This document shows positions 42,427-57,532 of a stretch of 64,000 nucleotides of DNA, piece after piece (position 1 is the first letter of the stretch; each line of letters opens with the position of its first letter). This stretch comes from Pelecanus crispus (Eukaryota; Chordata; Aves; Pelecaniformes; Pelecanidae). The position numbers and the translations under genes are program-made. The stretch lies in contig NC_134653.1 of NCBI RefSeq assembly GCF_030463565.1, positions 32,053,150 through 32,117,149 of the forward strand. The letters run 5' to 3'. The notes beneath the pieces were generated by a model. The model saw only the letters and a list, made by a program, of their open reading frames with translations. It ran no database searches and was not told the origin of the DNA.

Positions 42427-42439
42427 GTTCCCAGGCAAC
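42427..42439. promoter_or_regulatory. CFAP251: X-box-like RFX site upstream of CFAP251
   Basis: GTTCCCAGGCAAC is an imperfect inverted repeat fitting the RFX X-box (GTNRCC, 0-3 nt, RGYAAC) with one mismatch. It lies 10 bp upstream of the proposed start codon. RFX factors drive many ciliary genes, so the placement suits this gene. Confidence 0.6.
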
Positions 42440-45400
42440 GGCTGCACCAACGGCCGCACCGGCCACCACCAACGGCCGCAACGGCCGCCCAGTAAGCGCC
42501 AGGGGAGAGGGGGGGCTGCACAGGGAGAGAAGGGGGGGACCCTCCTCATCCCCACCAGTGCTGTGCCCCTGCCCACAGCAGGAACCTGGGGGCGTGGGGG
42601 GATGTTCATCCCTTCGCCCTGCCCAAGCTTAAATCCTGCTCGTGGCTGTGACAAAGCCCCTCTTGGCATTGCCGGGCCCCTTTGGGACCAAACCCTCGCC
42701 CTGCCCGGGGAATGGGATGAGGGATCTTTACCCCGTACCCCCCACCCAGGGGGCTGTAGGCAGCTCCTGCTCCCTTGGAACCCTTGAGCAGGACAAGCAG
42801 AGTCAAAGCGAGAAAAATCAGCCTCCGACCACTGCCAGGTCCCCCCGCCGTCCCCAGCTCTCTGCCGGGGACATCACTTGCACAGGGGACCCCGTTCCCA
42901 GGGATCACTCCAAGCCATCGCCTTCACCACCACAGATAATCAGCTCTAAGCGCTCCCAACTGCTGACTTCAGCCTTGCTGTTAAGCTCAAATAATAACAA
43001 TTTCTAAATATAATTTGTTTTTCTTTCTGCCCAGCAAGAGCCTCATACCCTGCTGGGAGAGGAAAGGAGTTTTGTTATCAGCTCATATTATCTCCTCGAC
43101 CTGAAGAGGCTGCCGCACAGAGGCGGGTCCTCAAAACGCGGCTGCTCTCCGCTCCTTGTCTGTGGCACAACCCGCTGCTCGAAACGGGGGATTTGTGGCT
43201 TCAGGAGCAGGGATTTGGTCCTGAAGTCCCATCTCTGCTAGGTGCAAGAAGGCAGCCTTGTTCAGTGCATCAGCACCTGCATGTCAAGCTTGTTTACACA
43301 CGGTGCTTTTCTTCCCACCCGGCAGCATCCAAGTCCACATTCCCTGATCGTATAGGATACGGGGAGTCATCTCTGCTCTCCAGCATGAAAATCCTGTTTA
43401 TTCTGACTAAGAGCAGCTCCTCTTCTGCTCTGGTCCTACGGCAGAGATTTGAGTGTGGTAGAAGCTCAAACCTTACCTATCCACAGCAGGTTTTGCAACA
43501 TAATCTGTGTTAATTACACTTGCTGGGATCGTTCAACCAGTTCTAGTCAGGACACACAACTGGAGGGGCTGGGGATGCAGCGGTCAGGTCATATGGTTAG
43601 GGGACACACTTCTACAAAAGCCTCGCCGAGCTGAGAGCCCTCTAAGCACGCACACGCCCTCCACACCAAAAGGGAAATGAGCCCCCCGAGAGCAGGAATT
43701 ACCTGGCTGACAGGACTGGACTGACCCCCTAACCTCATTTCAAGAGCGGTACAGAAAGCAGGGATTTTCTAGATCATTTCATCCCAGAAGGCACAAATGC
43801 AAAGGCCTGGAAGGATGCATCCCGTAACCTTTTCTTCTGCACCGGTATCTAGACCCAGATTCATCTGGGGCTCGGGTAAAAGCTACCCGCAGCTGGGATA
43901 CCTAGGCACGTATCCCAAGTACACGTGGCCAAGGCCAACCCCTTGACAGTCTGGCATTTCAGCTGCCAATTGATCCCCAATTTATCCACATATTTACACC
44001 TACATTCCATTTTACAGGGACAGAAGATAGGGGCCAGCTTGTGGGCAGTCACATGTTTAGAAACTGCAGCAGCACCTACAAATATGAAAACCTTTTTTGC
44101 AAAAAACAAGGCTCCCAAACCTGATACAACATGCATTTAAAAATTCTTGTTTTACACAAGTCTTTTGACACTCTATGCAGAGACTCAGCCCTCCTACAGA
44201 ACAACCCCACAGGGGCACTTGTAACTACAGACAGGGACATCACACTGCTTTCCAGTGGGATTTCACAGTGGATTTAGGAGATGCAGCGGCCTTTGTGGGT
44301 CACAGCACCGGGTGAAGGTCACCAGTGCAGGCTTAGCCTCAGAACTGCTCTGGTAAAGTGAGGCAGGAGGCACATGCGACAGAGGGTCCGAAACCACCTC
44401 CCATTCTCAGTTATTCTTCAAGAAAAGAGATGGAGCAAAACAGTGCCATGTTTCAGCCCTTTTAAAATTACTTGAAAGACCAGGGTGAGACTGCGTTTGA
44501 TGAGGATCATCTAGATACAATCTCATCCAAGGAACACTGCCATGGGCTGCTGCAGCAACGCTTCCTCCGTAGCACTGTGAAGCCCGCAGGAATCGCTGAG
44601 CAAGGAGCTTTGCTTTGAAGCTTTACCATTTCAGTGAGAATCTGCTCTGTTGGACTGTACACTGAAACACAAATGCTTGAAGTATCAAAAGGGTACACTT
44701 ACTCAATTCAACACAGAGCCCTGGGTGAATATTTAAAAGTGAGGGGTTCAGTCCACTTTTTCAGTCTATTTCAGCTCTGGTTATTAATCTTTATAACAAA
44801 ATTGCTCGTTACGTATGACACGTACACCTGCTTATGAAGCACTAATGAAAAACTTGCGCCTTACCTGGGCTTCAGCTCTGGAAGGTCAGGGGTTCAGGCT
44901 TTTTTGTCCGTGCAGCTCTGAGTTTAACCCACCCAACTTGGCCCACAATTATTGCCCAAAATAATAACTTCTACAAGAATGGAGAGGGGCATTACTCAGT
45001 TTTATTGTTTTGGGAAAGTATTTTGAACTTCAACTGGAAACAAGCTTACAACAAACCAATCATCCCTGAAATCCCTCGAAGAGTTGATACACCCTAAAAA
45101 CCACTACCGCAAATAAACAAATTAAAAAAAAAAAAAGCAGCCAAATTAGGAATACTTTTATCACGATTATATGAACTACTAAAAGTAAATGAAAGTAGAA
45201 TTATAACCCCTAGTCCTTATTAACTTAAAATAATTAGGCATTCCAAAGATTCTTTCATTATGTTTACTGACTTCAAAAGTTGTGGTAACATGGGGAAGAT
45301 AAAGTACCAAACTTGCATATTTCTTGACTGTGATCTACTATTAAAGACACCAAAAAGTGCTCTGGGACTTTTTAGCATATATTACAAGATGTTCAGTGAG

Positions 45401-45734
45401 GAATTTTAGCCGGGGGGGGGGGGGGGGGGAGCGATATTCTGTTATCACCAAGTAAGACATTTCATGCTCTTCAGAGCCTGCGTCAAGTGAAGTTTGGGTC
45501 TCTCTATAGCCTCATTCCAAACTGATACAAGGTGTAAGAGATGAGAAGCCTCATCTTGCAACTCTGCAAGCTACTCCTGATGAACCAGTGCAATTCTGAA
45601 CTGCAGGCAGGCCCTGCACTATCAGAAGCTCTTCAGACTCTGTGAGTCAGGCACGTAGAGGTCACAGCCTCTGAAACATTTGTTTCGGCAAAAACATGTA
45701 GGGAAGTTTTCAAACCAGATCAGAGTCCAGAAAG
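42440..45734. other. Intergenic region, CFAP251 5' side to PSMD9 3' end
   Basis: GC-rich and CpG-rich near 42440-42700 (promoter side, with repeated AACGGCCGC), then mixed, then AT-rich. No convincing gene. An 18-base G run lies near the PSMD9 end. Confidence 0.6.
45412..45429. repeat. Poly-G run (18 G)
   Basis: Uninterrupted 18 G on the plus strand, just downstream of PSMD9. Confidence 0.95.
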
Positions 45735-45751
45735 CAGGCACAAACTTCAGC

Positions 45752-45757
45752 TTTATT
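45752..45757 (-). terminator. PSMD9: AATAAA polyadenylation signal, PSMD9
   Basis: Canonical hexamer on the minus strand only about 17 nt after the stop. A second one lies at 45001-45006, so a longer UTR form is possible. Confidence 0.5.
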
Positions 45758-45773
45758 GTTTTCCAAGCAGTGG

Positions 45774-45801
45774 TCATCTTTGCAAGGGAATGATATTGCA
45801 G
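45774..45801 (-). CDS. PSMD9: PSMD9 coding exon 6 with stop
   Basis: A 28-nt terminal coding exon: CNIIPLQR and TGA, identical to the human C-terminus. Acceptor TTTTTCAG. Confidence 0.95.
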
Positions 45802-48691
45802 CTGAAAAAGAAGATGGTAGAAGGAAACATGAAAATCTCAGTTCTCAAACAGGCACAGATCTGACACGGCATGAATCAGACCCACCACAATCCTCCTCCA
45901 TTGCTTTCCTCTACCGGCCAAACTAGCCACTGAGATCTTGCTCCCTGTCCTCATGTTGATACAGCTCGCCTCCTGCCATCACTGTGCAAAACTGCCAGCC
46001 TCCAGCTCTCAGCTGGTACCCACCAGTGAGGTCCATCAGAGCGGGCAGCAACACTCACTGAGAGCAAAGCACAGAGCTGGCCCTGCCGCAGGAAACGTGC
46101 CCTGAGCTGGGTGAAAGCCTCATCCGTTCTAGTAAACGAAAGAGCAGCTTACCCCAGGAGGCCCTTCCCGGCCCAGCGCTTCGGAGTCAGCCCCACATGC
46201 ACTTTTTTGCCACTGCGGATCACAGTCACACTCAGGGGTCTCTGAAAGGGAGGAAAAAAATATAAGAAAAAAAAGATGGCAACTTTCCATCACCAAGTCA
46301 GCTCTCTTCCTTCTTTTGCTGAAGCACCAGAAGAGCATTAGGCCCAGGGGAGCTGTTCTTCAGCAGCTCCCACTCCCATCCCTGCAGCTAGATCGGAAAG
46401 AAGAGAGCGTTTTGTGTGGAGACGTCTCCAGGAGATCTCTCACTTCCACTATAAAGCACTTGATGGCTGTGGCAGCTTCTTTGGCCAGTCCGTGAGGCTG
46501 GCACAGCAATGCAGCCTGCTGCTGCAGGGAGGCCCCAGGGGAGAACAGACAATATGATGCTCACAGCAAAGGGCACACACCTCTTAGCTCTCTTTTATCC
46601 AGCAGGAACTAGCTCAATGCTGCAAAAGAACAAGGCTACAACAGCACAGACTGAATCTGACACTGTTTCTGTCACGGAAATGATGATCCCAGAGATCTAA
46701 GTACCATAGCAAGAGCTGTAGCTAACAGAGACAGGCAAGAGAATGCAGTTACAGCAGAAATGAGCTCACCCCTTCGCTGTGCTGCACCACTGTGGCGATG
46801 TTCTGCATGTTCTGGAAGTTGTTTACATTGACAGAACCAAACTCCACAATCTCATCATCAACCTGAAGTCCCTGGACAGAGACAGAAGAGAGATGAGCCT
46901 CTGCCTTCTCCAAAGACAGGTAATACCACAGGAGCACCACCCTTCACCCAGCCCCACGGGAGGCGGCGTGCTACGACACTACTCTTCTCACCATTCAGGC
47001 AACTGAACTACTTTGCACCCTCTGCATGTCCTTAGAAAGGAGTAAGCACTCATTCCTCTGTCTTACTTTATGGGAAGAGAAATACTGAGGTTAGAATGGT
47101 CAGTGAGGCCTTGCAGAAGCTGCGTGGTGCAACGATACAGCTAAGAGAGTACTCATCTCACTCCCGTACAGTGACTACTCTATTCACAGGACATCCTAGT
47201 ATGATAAAAAAGAAGGCGGGGGGGAACCCTAAGCAACCCCCCAATTTATTCCCACTTATTTACAAGAGACAGAGAAAGCCATCTGCTATGTTTCTCTCTG
47301 GGCCCAGAAGAAGCCGTCCCCACCAGCCGTCAGACGCCACCAACTTACCGAGACACTTGCAGGAGATCCTGGAGTCACCGTGTTCACTTTGGCAAAGGCC
47401 TGTGGCAGGCTCTGGTTCTGGCTCATTGCCTCGGCCAATGCCTCCGCCTCATCCTTGGCATGCTTCTCCTTCTCCCGGGCGTGCAACTGGTGAAGAGCTT
47501 CCTCCACCTGCTTCATCAGGGCCTTGTGGTCGTTCTGCAAACCTGTGGGTGACACCGTCAGCACAGAGGGAGCAGGAGCAAGTTACCTCCAAGGGTTCCT
47601 TCTCAGCACACGCTCTCCTCTGCAGCTGTGCAGCAAATGGTATTCTGGGTGTCTCGGATCTCAGCTGTGGCTGGCAACAACCTTCTGCTGGTGTATCTGC
47701 TGGGTCCTGGTGCCAGCCGTGCTCACGCAGCCTGGCAGATGTTTATCAGTAGGAGTTAGACACAGAGAAAAGCACCCTACAAATTTTGGTAAACACGCAA
47801 GGAAGCAGGGCTCAGAAGCCCACGATCGCCTAGAAATCATTAGACAGCTGAAGTCTTTTTTCCATCAAGTCGCATACTGCTACGTATGTAGAGCAAAAGC
47901 CATCCCCAAAGACAGGGCAGGGGGTAAGTAAGCCTGGGAAGAAATAAATGCTAAGCTAATTTTTACCCGCAGCTCGTCCTACAAACCCCGCAAAAACGCT
48001 TCGCTGTATTTCACGAATCCCAAAAGGCTCCACGGCAGAAGCAGAATTTCAATGCTGCTGCAACACCGTGTGGACAAGAGTTTTACTGACTAAGCCGACC
48101 CGCATCGGCTACGAGCGCTGAGCAAGATAACCGAAAAACAAACTCAGAGCAAGCCCGTTTTTCAGTTTTTGAAGCATCGCAACGAACAGGCAGAACGACA
48201 GCGCATTTAAGTTCCTCGCACGGCCGCGGTTATTAACAGGGACAGCCGTTCCAGCAGCAGAAGCCCGCCGGCCTCCCACACGACTGCTCTTTGCTGGCTC
48301 ATTCCCGGGGGCGGGAACGCTGCCCTGGCCCCGCGGCAGCCGGGAAGGGGCCGCCCGCCCGCCGCGCTGCCCCACTCACAGATGATGTTGTGCCGGGCGC
48401 TGCGCACTTGGTAGAGGTCGATGTCGTCGCGGGGAAAGCCCTCCGCGTCCACCAGCGGCTCGTTCATCCCGACGCCCTTTTGCTGCGAGGGAAGAGGCGG
48501 CCGTGGGGCTGCGAGCCGGCGCTGCAGGCCGGCCCCGCGCCCCGCCACCGCCCGCCCGCCCGCCCCGCCGCACTGACGGCCTCCAGCAGCTCGTAGCAGG
48601 CCTTGATCTGCGCCTCGATCTCGTCCTTCCTCTTCACCAGCTGCTGCACGTCGCTGACGGTGACGGGGCGGCTCCCGCCGGGCTCCGCCAT
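45774..48691 (-). CDS. PSMD9: PSMD9 (p27), 26S proteasome base assembly chaperone, complete coding span
   Basis: PSMD9 (yeast Nas2) is a PDZ-domain chaperone that helps assemble the proteasome regulatory base by binding an Rpt subunit C-terminus. Six coding exons join in phase to 209 residues (human 223). The N-terminal coiled-coil region carries [20 protein letters not shown], followed by [20 protein letters not shown] and [12 protein letters not shown] linker follows ([20 protein letters not shown]). The PDZ domain is about residues 115-195, with [20 protein letters not shown] and [10 protein letters not shown]. The end, CNIIPLQR, is identical to human. The start matches the family with a shorter N-terminus. 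It is head-to-head with HPD across a GC-rich spacer. Confidence 0.97.
46153..46241 (-). CDS. PSMD9: PSMD9 coding exon 5
   Basis: Encodes [20 protein letters not shown], then KRWAGKGLL. Acceptor CTTTCAG and donor CTG GG|GTAAGC. Confidence 0.96.
46770..46871 (-). CDS. PSMD9: PSMD9 coding exon 4
   Basis: Encodes [20 protein letters not shown], then [14 protein letters not shown], the PDZ core. Acceptor TGTCCAG and donor GGG|GTGAGC. Confidence 0.97.
47349..47542 (-). CDS. PSMD9: PSMD9 coding exon 3
   Basis: Encodes [20 protein letters not shown], then an Ala/Glu-rich helix and [15 protein letters not shown], the start of the PDZ domain. Donor TCG|GTAAGT. Confidence 0.96.
47543..48379 (-). other. 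PSMD9: PSMD9 intron 2
   Basis: About 0.8 kb, becoming GC-rich towards exon 2. No other feature supported. Introns 3 and 4 (about 0.48 and 0.53 kb) are likewise plain. Confidence 0.65.
48380..48482 (-). CDS. PSMD9: PSMD9 coding exon 2
   Basis: Encodes [20 protein letters not shown], then [14 protein letters not shown] and one base of Cys. Acceptor CTCGCAG and donor ATCT|GTGAGT. Confidence 0.96.
48578..48691 (-). CDS. PSMD9: PSMD9 coding exon 1
   Basis: Encodes [20 protein letters not shown], then [18 protein letters not shown]. Donor GCC|GTCAGT, phase 0. Within the CpG-rich promoter region. Confidence 0.93.
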
Positions 48692-49100
48692 GGCCGCCGC
48701 CGGCCGCGCCGCAACCGCCGCCACGGGTGCCGGGAGCGGACACACGGCGTCGCGGGCGGCGGGGCGGGGCCGGCAGCTGGAGCTCCGCCCACGGGGCGGG
48801 CATTGGGCGGAGCCAGCACCGCGGGGGCGGGGTTAGCGGCGGGGGCGGGGTCAGCACTAAGGGGCGGGGTTAGCGGTGGGGGCGGAGTCAGCACTTGGGG
48901 CGGAGTCATAAGCATTGCGGGGGCGGGGCCAGCTCCGCGGGGGCGGGGCCGGGGCCCCGCGCGGGGGGCAGGGCGGCGGCGGGGCGGCAGAGGTGTGACG
49001 GCGCCGGGGAGCGGTACCGCGGTGGCGGTGCCATGGCGTGAGGCAGCGGTGGCAATGACGTGGGGTGACACGACGCAGCCCCGCGCTGCTCGCACCCACC
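48692..49100. promoter_or_regulatory. PSMD9: CpG-rich PSMD9 promoter region
   Basis: Very GC-rich block immediately upstream of the PSMD9 start, with many GC boxes and no TATA box towards PSMD9. It also covers the distal side of the head-to-head spacer to HPD. Confidence 0.75.
48823..48950. repeat. Minisatellite of GC boxes, period about 18-22 bp
   Basis: At least seven GGGGCGGGG or GGGGCGGAG units follow each other in one orientation, spaced by TTAGCGGC-, TCAGCACT- or CCAGCTCC-like linkers. Two more GC boxes lie at 48793 and 48805. GC boxes are Sp/KLF sites, so this doubles as a promoter element. Confidence 0.85.
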
Positions 49101-49731
49101 CAAGCCCCCCGTGCTCGTCCTCCCCAGCCCCGCCGGTGGCTCCGGCTTGCCCCCGCTCCTAGCGCCGGGTGCTTGTGCACCGGTGCGTCCCCGTGGCAGG
49201 GCTGCCGCCGGCCCCCTCCCCCTGCTGCGCCCACGTTTTGTGGCCCCCGGCAGCGCTGGGGTCACCGGAGCTGGAGGCGGCACCGCGTGGCCCCAGGCCC
49301 AGACGCCGTACGCGTCCCACCAAACTGTCCTGGCTCGGTGTTGGCCGGGACAGGACACGTCCCTGCAAAGGGGGTGAACGTCCCCACGGGCGGGCGGGAG
49401 GGCTGGGGGGGACGCGCTGCTGCGGTTGCATCACCCCACCGTGGTCCTGGCACGCACGGGGCCGGGGAGGTTTTGCTGTGGGGTTAGCAGGCTCCCGCGC
49501 CCCAGAGCCTCGCACGCTTGCACGCTCGCACACTCCCACGCTCACAACCTTCCACATTCAACCCTGCTGAGCCAGGACCGCGAAGGACCCCGTGACACGG
49601 GCCCAGAAAGCCGCCCATGAGACGAGGCTGGCAGTTCCCAGCCCAAACCAAACACATCTCTGGGTCGCAAATGCTTCGGGCCGGGCGTGGGAGAAGGTGG
49701 AGCCGAGGAGGGGCTTCCCCCGTCCCACCAC
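49101..49731. other. PSMD9-HPD spacer
   Basis: GC-rich, no gene match. Overlapping open frames on both strands are expected from the composition. A CACGCT/CACACT-rich patch lies near 49510-49545. Confidence 0.6.
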
Positions 49732-49741
49732 TATATTAAAT
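49732..49741 (+). promoter_or_regulatory. HPD: TATA box of HPD
   Basis: TATATTAAAT about 55-65 bp upstream of the ATG. This would place transcription start near 49765 and leave a 5' UTR of about 30 nt. A TATA promoter fits a tissue-restricted liver enzyme. Confidence 0.65.
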
Positions 49742-49795
49742 GCCCTCCCAGAGCCCCCTCTCTCTTTGCCGCTGTCACACCACCAGGTCGCAAAA

Positions 49796-55135
<5,340 letters not shown>

Positions 55136-55935
55136 AGGTGGGCAGAAAACGCCACCCTTGCCCCTAACGAGCTGATGCACGAGCGAACCGGGAAACGGCC
55201 ATGTTTTGGTAAATAGCCCAGACCTAAGTGTCATAAACCCAGGGAAGCTGCTGCTGCCAAGATGGAGCTGTAAAAGGACTCAACACCTACCCCAACCCAG
55301 CCCTGGCACTGCCCTCCGGTGCCTTGTTGGGAGAGAGAATGTGGGAAATAACAAACACACTCTTAAAAAGCGGTTAAATCTGATCCAAACCACCAAATTC
55401 TTAACAAAGGGCAGGTTTAAGGCATGTGCCAAAGACATGCAGCTACAGAGGAAGACCGAAGAAACAACTGGGAGTGCTTAAATTTAGTCTATCCAAAGTT
55501 TTCTGTTAATTTTAGCTGCGCAGGAAGCTAGGAGAAGAAGGCGCGGAGGCGTTTGCCTCTCTGTGCATTTCATTTTGTAAGATTTTATTTTAATTGCTTT
55601 TAGACTCAATCTTGAATTTGAATTTGCCGAGATTAAACACGTGGGTCTCGGGTAGCTACAACATTCTGGAATGAGACTTAATCAAATTTACGTATTTCAG
55701 CCTTCCCAAGGCAACACAGTCTTGCTCTAATACCTGTAAATTCCTGAATTAATGAAGGGTTGGGGTTTCTCCCATGTTTCAAGAAGTAATTGCTGGCATT
55801 GGCAGCGATTCCTTGGCTCCGATCCCAGCTGCATGTGCAAAGTCCCCTCTGGGCATCGCTCTGGTGTTGTCACTGTCCTTTGCAAGGGGACTTTCCCCAC
55901 CGACACAATAAAACCCTTTTCTGTCACAGCTTGGG
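55136..55935 (+). other. HPD: HPD 3' UTR
   Basis: About 0.8 kb after the stop, ending with a canonical signal followed by GT-rich sequence. Confidence 0.75.
55907..55912 (+). terminator. HPD: AATAAA polyadenylation signal, HPD
   Basis: Canonical hexamer in CACAATAAAACCC, with GGGTGTCT downstream. The best polyadenylation candidate in the window. Confidence 0.75.
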
Positions 55936-57460
55936 TGTCTAGTAAGTTAACGTGTCAGGGCGGGAGCCCCTCTACCCCACGTTTGCTGTGGCTGCAGGTT
56001 GGACGCTCCCCGAGGAGCCCCCAGACCTCAGTACATGACTGCTGAAGAACATCTCAGGGTCTCTGGTGTCCCCAGGTCTCCCCACTGTTGCACATCTTGC
56101 CCTCCAAAGCCCCAGTGAACCCACCGCTGCTCCCCAAGTTTACCAGCATCGAAGCTGCTCAGATCCCAAGCAGCCAAATCCCCTGCCAAGCCCTCGGCTC
56201 AGGACGGGCTCCTCGGACACAAGTCCTTCACCAGCCCAAGCCCCTGCTCCAACCACCACCCTCCTGGCTGAGCCCTGCTGCCGCCTGCCCCGCGCCAGCC
56301 CTGCGAGGTTTGGCTGTCCTGCATCCCCATCCCTTCAGCCGCCACGGTGAGCTACAGAAGCCAAGAACTGAGCTGGGAAGTCACCTACAGCCCAGGCTCT
56401 CTCCTGTCTCTTCCATTTCCTCCTCCATCAGCCACTCCATCCGTCTCTGCTCCGGGCATCTCTTTTTCTCAAGCTCAGAGAAGCCGCTCGGACCACCAGC
56501 ACATTCGCAGCAGCAGCAGCCCCCCGGGAGGGAGGGCGGGGGGCACATGGCCGGCTCCGGGCTGTGCTTTCACCTGCATCAAACCTCGGCAGCTCCCCCG
56601 GCTCCCCTCTCCTGTAAACCACAGCCAACAGAATTCATTTCAGATTTGAATAAACTGATTTAAAAAAAAAGTAACCAAAGGTCCTCTGGCCCCAACAGCC
56701 TTACAGCATCACCCGAACCAGCAACATTAACACCTCACTTCGTAGATTAAGGGCTTTCACCTCCATAAAGTTTTTAAAAAAAAAAAAAAAAAAAAAAAAA
56801 GTGAAGTCAGAAAAATCCAGGGCAGAGGCTGCAGAAGCAGGGCCCCCGCACCTGCCCAGGCAGCACCACTGAGGTTGGACGGGTTAGGGACACCCGGCAC
56901 GGCGGCGCCTGGCTGAGCTTCAGCTCTTAAGGGTTGTAAGGATTTTTAATACGAAGAAAATTTTCTTTAAGTTTATAAACTTAAATCACTCACGTATTTC
57001 TTTCGTGCAATATAATGTTGCTTCAAGTCATTTCCTCCTCACCAGAATTAGTATTTTCAGTAACCTTTGCTGAAAATCCATCCTTTGGACTGCTCTTTTT
57101 CTGGATCTGGTTCCTTGGGCTCTCACGGTTCCCAGCACGGGTCTGAGAGCAAAAAGCTGCCCTGGCTATACATTAAGCACAACATAATTTTTCTGTAAGA
57201 AAAGTCAGTATATTTATGGTTTGCTTTATAAAAGTTACTATAATACAATGGTACATAGTATTCAATTCACAAAAATATGAACAAATATATACAGCATGAC
57301 ACATCCACAACAAAAACACTTTCTTCAAAACAAGATACATACTGGTGACAGATTCTATATGCACAAAACATCCCTAAATTTATAAATTTGCTTAACGAAA
57401 GAAAAAGCAGAAATCCTAAATCTTCAAAGCAGAGTTGTTTTTTTTAAGGAACTTAAAAAA
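55936..57460. other. Spacer between convergent HPD and SETD1B
   Basis: Pro/Ser-biased plus-strand open frames (56066-56663) end at an AATAAA (56649-56654). A 25-A run lies at 56776-56800. No family match; AT-rich from about 56930, where the SETD1B 3' end may begin. Confidence 0.5.
56776..56800. repeat. Poly-A run (25 A)
   Basis: Uninterrupted 25 A on the plus strand. No target-site duplication or retroposon body was recognised upstream. Confidence 0.9.
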
Positions 57461-57483
57461 AATAAGATTTTTTTTGTTTTTCA

Positions 57484-57532
57484 TTTATTGCAAACCATTT
57501 TACCTGCCTCCTTTTAAAGGAGGCCCTTTATT
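57484..57532 (-). terminator. SETD1B: Candidate polyadenylation signals, SETD1B
   Basis: Two canonical AATAAA hexamers on the minus strand 43 bp apart, the most distal ones before the spacer. Confidence 0.45.

Noticed and set aside
42615-45700. Possible extra gene between CFAP251 and PSMD9
   Set aside because: Only short frames without family similarity or consistent splice sites were found.
48503-49570. Long open frames on both strands in the PSMD9-HPD spacer
   Set aside because: Same GC effect; repeated Pro/Ala motifs simply translate the GC-box minisatellite.
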